The position numbers and the translations under genes are program-made. Positions 60,354-64,000 of a stretch of DNA of 64,000 nt are shown one piece after another (the first letter of the stretch is position 1; each line of letters starts with the position of its first letter). This stretch comes from IDS-8 sp964424805 (GTDB taxonomy: Bacteria; Pseudomonadota; Gammaproteobacteria; Steroidobacterales; Woeseiaceae): NCBI GenBank assembly GCA_964424805.1, contig CAYRKH010000007.1, positions 1-64,000 on the forward strand, in the 5' to 3' direction. The notes under the pieces are model-generated. The model ran no database searches and was not told the origin of the DNA. It saw only the letters and a list, made by a program, of their open reading frames with translations.

Positions 60354-61601
60354 ATGGAAGCTGAGATTGTTTATGTCGGCCTGGCGGCAGCGTTTGGCTT
60401 GTTCATGGCTTGGGGGATCGGCGCGAACGACGTTGCCAACGCGATGGCGACCTCGGTCGGTTCCAAGGTCCTCACGATCAAACAAGCGCTGCTCGTTGCC
60501 GCCGTGTTCGAGTTTTTGGGTGCGGTGCTGGCGGGCGGTGAGGTCACGTCGACCATCCGCAAGGGTATCGTCGACTCTGATTCCCTTCACGACCCCGCCC
60601 TCCTGGTGTATGGCATGCTGGCCTCCCTGCTGGCCGCAGGCACCTGGCTGCTGATTGCGTCCAGGAAAGGCTGGCCCGTATCGACCACTCACTCCATTGT
60701 CGGCGCCATCGTCGGTTTCGCCGCGGTCGGCATCGGTATCGATGCGGTGCAGTGGGGATCGGTCGGGAAGATCGTTTCGAGCTGGGTAATTTCGCCGCTG
60801 GTTGCCGGAATCCTCGCCTACCTGATCTTCGGCTCCGTGCAGACGCTCATTTTCCGCCATCCCGACCCGCTGGAACGTGCGAAACGCTACGTTCCCGTTT
60901 ACATGTTTGCCGCGGCATTCACGATTGTCCTCGTGACGATCCTGAAGGGCCTTAAGCACGTCGGGCTGCAATTCAGCGCGCTTCAAAGTTACCTGCTGGC
61001 GGCGGTGGTCGCCCTGGCGATAGCGGCGATCGGCGGTTTTGCCATCCGGCGCATCCAGCCGAACCGGAAGCTCGAGAAGAAACAGCACTTCCACACCGTC
61101 GAGCGCGTCTTCGGCGTGTTGATGATCCTTACCGCCTGCTCGATGGCGTTTGCGCACGGTTCAAACGACGTGGCGAATGCGATCGGCCCGCTGGCGGCCG
61201 TCATTTCGGTGGCGGACACCGGTATCGTCGGCAGCCAGGCACCGATACCGTTCTGGGTGCTGCTGCTCGGGGGCATCGGTATCGTGGTCGGCCTGGGTAC
61301 GTTCGGCCGGCACGTGATTGCCACGGTGGGGGAGAAGATCACCCAGCTCACGCCGAGCCGCGGCTTTGCCGCCGAGCTGGCGGCGGCAAGCACTATTGTC
61401 ATCGCCTCCGGTACCGGACTGCCGGTGTCCACTACCCACACCCTGGTCGGCGCGGTGCTGGGCGTCGGCATCGCGCGGGGTATCGAGGCGATCGACCTGC
61501 GCGTCGTGCGGCGTATCTTCGCCTCCTGGCTCATCACCGTGCCGGCCGGGGCGCTGCTGGCGATCGTGTTCTTCTACTTCCTGCGGGCGGTGCTCCCCTG
61601 A
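60354..61601 (+). CDS. PiT-family inorganic phosphate transporter
   Basis: 415 residues with about ten membrane helices and the two signature repeats 'GANDVANAMATSVGS' and 'GSNDVANAIGPLAAV', plus 'GWPVSTTHSIVGAI' and 'GLPVSTTHTLVGAV'. Low-affinity symporter for phosphate (as metal phosphate). GAGGAG seven bases before ATG. Operon with the DUF47 protein. Confidence 0.95.
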   Translation: MEAEIVYVGLAAAFGLFMAWGIGANDVANAMATSVGSKVLTIKQALLVAAVFEFLGAVLAGGEVTSTIRKGIVDSDSLHDPALLVYGMLASLLAAGTWLLIASRKGWPVSTTHSIVGAIVGFAAVGIGIDAVQWGSVGKIVSSWVISPLVAGILAYLIFGSVQTLIFRHPDPLERAKRYVPVYMFAAAFTIVLVTILKGLKHVGLQFSALQSYLLAAVVALAIAAIGGFAIRRIQPNRKLEKKQHFHTVERVFGVLMILTACSMAFAHGSNDVANAIGPLAAVISVADTGIVGSQAPIPFWVLLLGGIGIVVGLGTFGRHVIATVGEKITQLTPSRGFAAELAAASTIVIASGTGLPVSTTHTLVGAVLGVGIARGIEAIDLRVVRRIFASWLITVPAGALLAIVFFYFLRAVLP

Positions 61602-61648
61602 TCCGCATCCCGCGACGGCAGACGACTAAACGTGTGTACCGGCCCGGG

Positions 61649-61676
61649 TAGGAGCGCGCATCGCGCGCGATGCCCA
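61649..61676 (+). repeat. Single GTAG-REP after the phosphate transporter
   Basis: GTAGGAGCGCGCATCGCGCG starts at 61649 and continues CGATGCCC. It lies 47 bases after the transporter stop, one of the few copies not joined to a stop codon. Confidence 0.75.
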
Positions 61677-61774
61677 GGGACCTGAAGACGTGTCGCTCGG
61701 CGCCGGGTAGAGCCACGCAGACGTGGCCACGCGTAACGGCTCAGCCCCCGGTTTTCTACGGACTACTGCTGGCT

Positions 61775-61843
61775 GTAGGAGCGCGCATTGCGCGCGACAC
61801 GGCGTCCGCTCTCAGGGGCATCGCGCGCGATGCGCGCTCCTAC
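61775..61843. repeat. REP pair (BIME) on the stop codon of the glutamine-synthetase-like gene
   Basis: GTAGGAGCGCGCATTGCGCG begins at 61775; an inverted copy ends GCGCGCTCCTAC at 61843. The CTA at 61840-61842 is the TAG stop of the minus-strand ligase gene. Confidence 0.85.
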
Positions 61844-63228
61844 ACGGCGCGGAGGTACCAGTCGAAGTCGACGTTGCTGATGGTGTTGTGGAAGCGGCGG
61901 GCTTCGTCGCGGCGGTTCAGGACGTAGGCCTTGCAGTAGTCGGCGCCCAGGTACTGGGGAAGGATTCTGCCGCGCGCGAACCGGTCGATCGCCGCGTCCC
62001 AGCGATTGGGCAGCTTTCGCTTCAGCTCGATAATCTCACCTTCCTTCACCATCTTCCCCGGGTCGCAGCGGTTCTTCAGCCCGTAGTGGATGCCGGCGAG
62101 GATGGCGGCTGACACGAGGTAGGGGTTCGCGTCGGCGCCCGAGGTGCGGTGCTCTATGCGCAGGTTCTGCTCGTTGGAGACGGGTATGCGCAGCGCGACG
62201 TTGCGATGGTTGGCACCCCAGTTGGGTTCGACCGGGGCGAACATCTCGGGGCGCAGCCGGCGATAGGAGTTCGCGTTCGGCGCAAAGATGGCTGTCCCTT
62301 CGGCCATGGTTTTGGCGAGCCCCCCGACGGCATGGCGCAGGCGCGCGGAGTAGGGAGGGGAGGCGGCGTTCTGCCTGCCGCCGGAGAAATAGTTGCGGCC
62401 CTGCCGGTCAACCAGGCTCAGGTGGATATGCAGGCCGGAACCCGCCGTATCCTCGAAGGGTTTGGCCATGAAGCAGGCGACGAATCCGTGCTGCCGCGCG
62501 ACCGCCTTGACGGCGCGTTTGAGCAGCACCGCGTGGTCGCAGGCCAGCACCGGGTCGTCGACGTGATGCAGGTTGATCTCGAACTGCCCGGGCGCGAACT
62601 CGGACGTGGTGGTCCCGACCGGCAGGTTCTGCGCGGCGCAGGCGTCGAACAAGTCGTTCAGGAAGTTGTCGATGTCCCACAGGTCGTCCGGGTGATACAC
62701 CTGCGGCCCGACCTGCGGCCGGCCGATGCCGGGCACGCGCGAGACCCGTGCCTTCGGCCGGTCCGACCGCGCGTCCAGCAGGTAGAACTCCAGCTCCGCC
62801 GCCATCACGATCTTCAGGTTCATCCGGTAGAGCGGCTCGGCGGCGCGCTCGAGCACGTAGCGCGGATCGGCAAAGAAGCGCTTGCCGTCACGCGTGTGGA
62901 ACCGGAACAGCGCCTGCGCCGTCGGCCTTTGCGCCCAGGGAACCGGCGCGAGGCTGCCGGGCACGATCCGCGTGAAGATATCGGGGTCGCCGTCCTCGGC
63001 CGTATACGGAAATCCGGACACTACCTCGCCCAGCGTGTCGAGCAGGACCGTTCCACCCGGCAGGCAAAAGCCCGAGCGGAAGACGTCTTCGAACTCGCCG
63101 GCGCGCACGCGTTTACCGCGCAGCACACCCGCCAGGTCCGCGACCAGCAGCTCCATGACGTCCGTGCCGGGATACCGTTTCAGGAAAGCGCGCAGTTCAG
63201 CCGGCAGGCTGCTGCTTCTTTTCGTCAC
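61840..63228 (-). CDS. Glutamine-synthetase-family ligase (PuuA-like)
   Basis: 462 residues. N-terminal beta-grasp 'MELLVADLAGVLRGKRV' and catalytic domain with 'MAAELEFYLLD', 'SEFAPGQFEINLHHVDDPV', 'GSGLHIHLSL', 'PNANSYRRLRPEMFAPVEPNWGANHRN' and 'RIEHRTSGADANPYL'. Matches gamma-glutamyl-polyamine or related amide ligases better than true GlnA. Its start lies inside the crotonase gene (32-base overlap); an internal start is possible. The amine substrate is unknown. Confidence 0.9.
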   Translation of the reverse strand: MTKRSSSLPAELRAFLKRYPGTDVMELLVADLAGVLRGKRVRAGEFEDVFRSGFCLPGGTVLLDTLGEVVSGFPYTAEDGDPDIFTRIVPGSLAPVPWAQRPTAQALFRFHTRDGKRFFADPRYVLERAAEPLYRMNLKIVMAAELEFYLLDARSDRPKARVSRVPGIGRPQVGPQVYHPDDLWDIDNFLNDLFDACAAQNLPVGTTTSEFAPGQFEINLHHVDDPVLACDHAVLLKRAVKAVARQHGFVACFMAKPFEDTAGSGLHIHLSLVDRQGRNYFSGGRQNAASPPYSARLRHAVGGLAKTMAEGTAIFAPNANSYRRLRPEMFAPVEPNWGANHRNVALRIPVSNEQNLRIEHRTSGADANPYLVSAAILAGIHYGLKNRCDPGKMVKEGEIIELKRKLPNRWDAAIDRFARGRILPQYLGADYCKAYVLNRRDEARRFHNTISNVDFDWYLRAV

Positions 63229-64000
63229 TTGCAGGTTCCTGTTTTCGATACTGCGCCGCCCGCCAGGCGAGCGCAGCTTTCAGGCCGTCCGCCTCCATGA
63301 CCTTCCGGAAAGCGGCCGACTCCGGTGTTTCGGTCGTTTCGATGCAAATGTCGTATTCCAGCGCCTGCGCCAATGCCCGGCGCAGTCCCGCGGTCTCGTA
63401 GCCGCGACGGATGGCTTCCCGGGTCAGGCGCACGGCGTGCGCGTCGTTCGCGGCAACTTCGTACGCGACGGATTCCGCTGCCGCCTGCAGCTCGCTCCCG
63501 GGCACGATGCGATTGATGAGGCCCACGGACAGCGCGCGCGTGGCGTCGATATCGCCGCCCGTCAACAGCAGCTCCTTCGCCGCTTTCAGTCCGATGATCC
63601 AGGGCAGCACCAGGCAAACGATGCCGCTCCCGTAGCGAACTTCCGGTGCCCCGAAGCGGCAGCCTTCGGCCGCAATCGTGATGTCGCACACGGCGCTGAT
63701 CTCCATCGAGCTGCCGAGACAGTAGCCGTGCACGGCGGCAATCGTAGGCTTGCTGCAGTCCCAGAAACGCATGATCGCGCGGAAGTCGCGGGTCAGCTCT
63801 TCCCGGATCGCGTCCGCACTGCCGCTGTCGAACGCCGGCGAATCGAGATCGAATCCCGCCGAGAACGCGCGGCCTTCGCCGCGCAGGACGATTGCCCGCA
63901 CGGCATCGTCGCGTTCCGCCTCGTCGAGCGCCTGCTCCAGCTCGTCGAGCATCGGACCGTTGATCGCATTCAGCTTGTCGGGCCGGTTGAGCGTGATGAA
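63197..64000 (-). CDS. Enoyl-CoA hydratase/isomerase (crotonase), partial at window edge
   Basis: The frame is open to the end of the window; the residues before the first internal Met (63952) read FITLNRPDKLNAINGP, the standard crotonase N-terminal strand, so the true start is beyond 64000. Further motifs: 'GEGRAFSAGFDLDS' (first oxyanion segment), 'AAVHGYCLGSSMEISAVCDITIAA', and 'APEVRYGSG'. At the second catalytic position it has the 'PEVRYGS' loop. Could belong to beta-oxidation or be a paaF/paaG analogue; the substrate cannot be told. Confidence 0.9.
   Translation of the reverse strand, partial: FITLNRPDKLNAINGPMLDELEQALDEAERDDAVRAIVLRGEGRAFSAGFDLDSPAFDSGSADAIREELTRDFRAIMRFWDCSKPTIAAVHGYCLGSSMEISAVCDITIAAEGCRFGAPEVRYGSGIVCLVLPWIIGLKAAKELLLTGGDIDATRALSVGLINRIVPGSELQAAAESVAYEVAANDAHAVRLTREAIRRGYETAGLRRALAQALEYDICIETTETPESAAFRKVMEADGLKAALAWRAAQYRKQEPASDEKKQQPAG

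Noticed and set aside
1847..61843. A RAYT transposase or other insertion sequence responsible for the REPs
   Set aside because: No gene with a tyrosine-HuH (Y1) transposase signature is seen in the window; it would have to lie elsewhere.

Overview
The window is GC-rich (roughly two thirds G+C) chromosomal DNA, almost certainly from a gammaproteobacterium. Evidence is the fabA-fabB pair, the yibN-grxC-secB-gpsA-trmL and envC-ctpA-yibQ neighbourhoods, SecB, QueF of the long type, a GlyGly-CTERM protein and GTAG-headed REP elements. One run of exactly 100 Ns (37281-37380) shows a draft, scaffolded assembly. I cannot place it to genus. No tRNA, rRNA, CRISPR array, prophage or transposase gene was recognised.

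Left part (1-22205): the tail of a TonB-dependent receptor and its terminator; a class-1-like dihydroorotate dehydrogenase; trmL converging on gpsA-secB-grxC-yibN; and divergently envC, ctpA, yibQ and a secreted protein with eight Kazal domains. Then come a ferredoxin-NADP reductase, an Asp/Glu-type racemase, a D-cysteine-desulfhydrase-like PLP enzyme, a DmpA-type peptidase and an exported amidohydrolase. A signalling cassette follows (CHASE4 histidine kinase, stand-alone receiver, receiver-GGDEF-EAL protein), then mscL, a cyclopropane-fatty-acid synthase and an FAD reductase.

Middle part (22250-45342): a four-gene Gld-like ABC export operon; an MBL hydrolase and a giant fused 2-oxoacid (indolepyruvate-type) ferredoxin oxidoreductase divergent from an Lrp/AsnC regulator; a PAS histidine kinase; and the phenylacetate block (paaZ divergent from paaX, a tandem-repeat region, paaI, paaABCDE). 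fabA-fabB, S-formylglutathione hydrolase and a TauE permease follow. The ferredoxin oxidoreductase could deliver phenylacetyl-CoA from phenylpyruvate directly to PaaABCE, suggesting phenylalanine catabolism as the theme of 28-42 kb.

Right part (45355-64000): a tandem Usp protein; a TetR-controlled ABC-2 drug-type exporter with a membrane-fusion lipoprotein; a GTP cyclohydrolase II; an operon of hexapeptide acyltransferase-ACP fusion, AMP ligase and queF; a GlyGly-CTERM FG-GAP protein; a TPR lipoprotein; an EVE protein; a DUF47-PiT phosphate pair; a glutamine-synthetase-family ligase; and a crotonase running off the edge.

The most unusual signals are non-coding. A family of GTAG-headed REP palindromes sits directly on stop codons, so that the TAG of the REP head is the stop codon of the preceding gene in seven cases (an eighth has ATAG). 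An 80-bp tandem array copies the REP plus the ribosome-binding site and start codon of paaI, ending exactly at paaI. Others are a probable CTG start in gpsA, clear PaaX and TetR operator palindromes, and a G7 run that appears to shift the end of the exporter's fusion protein.
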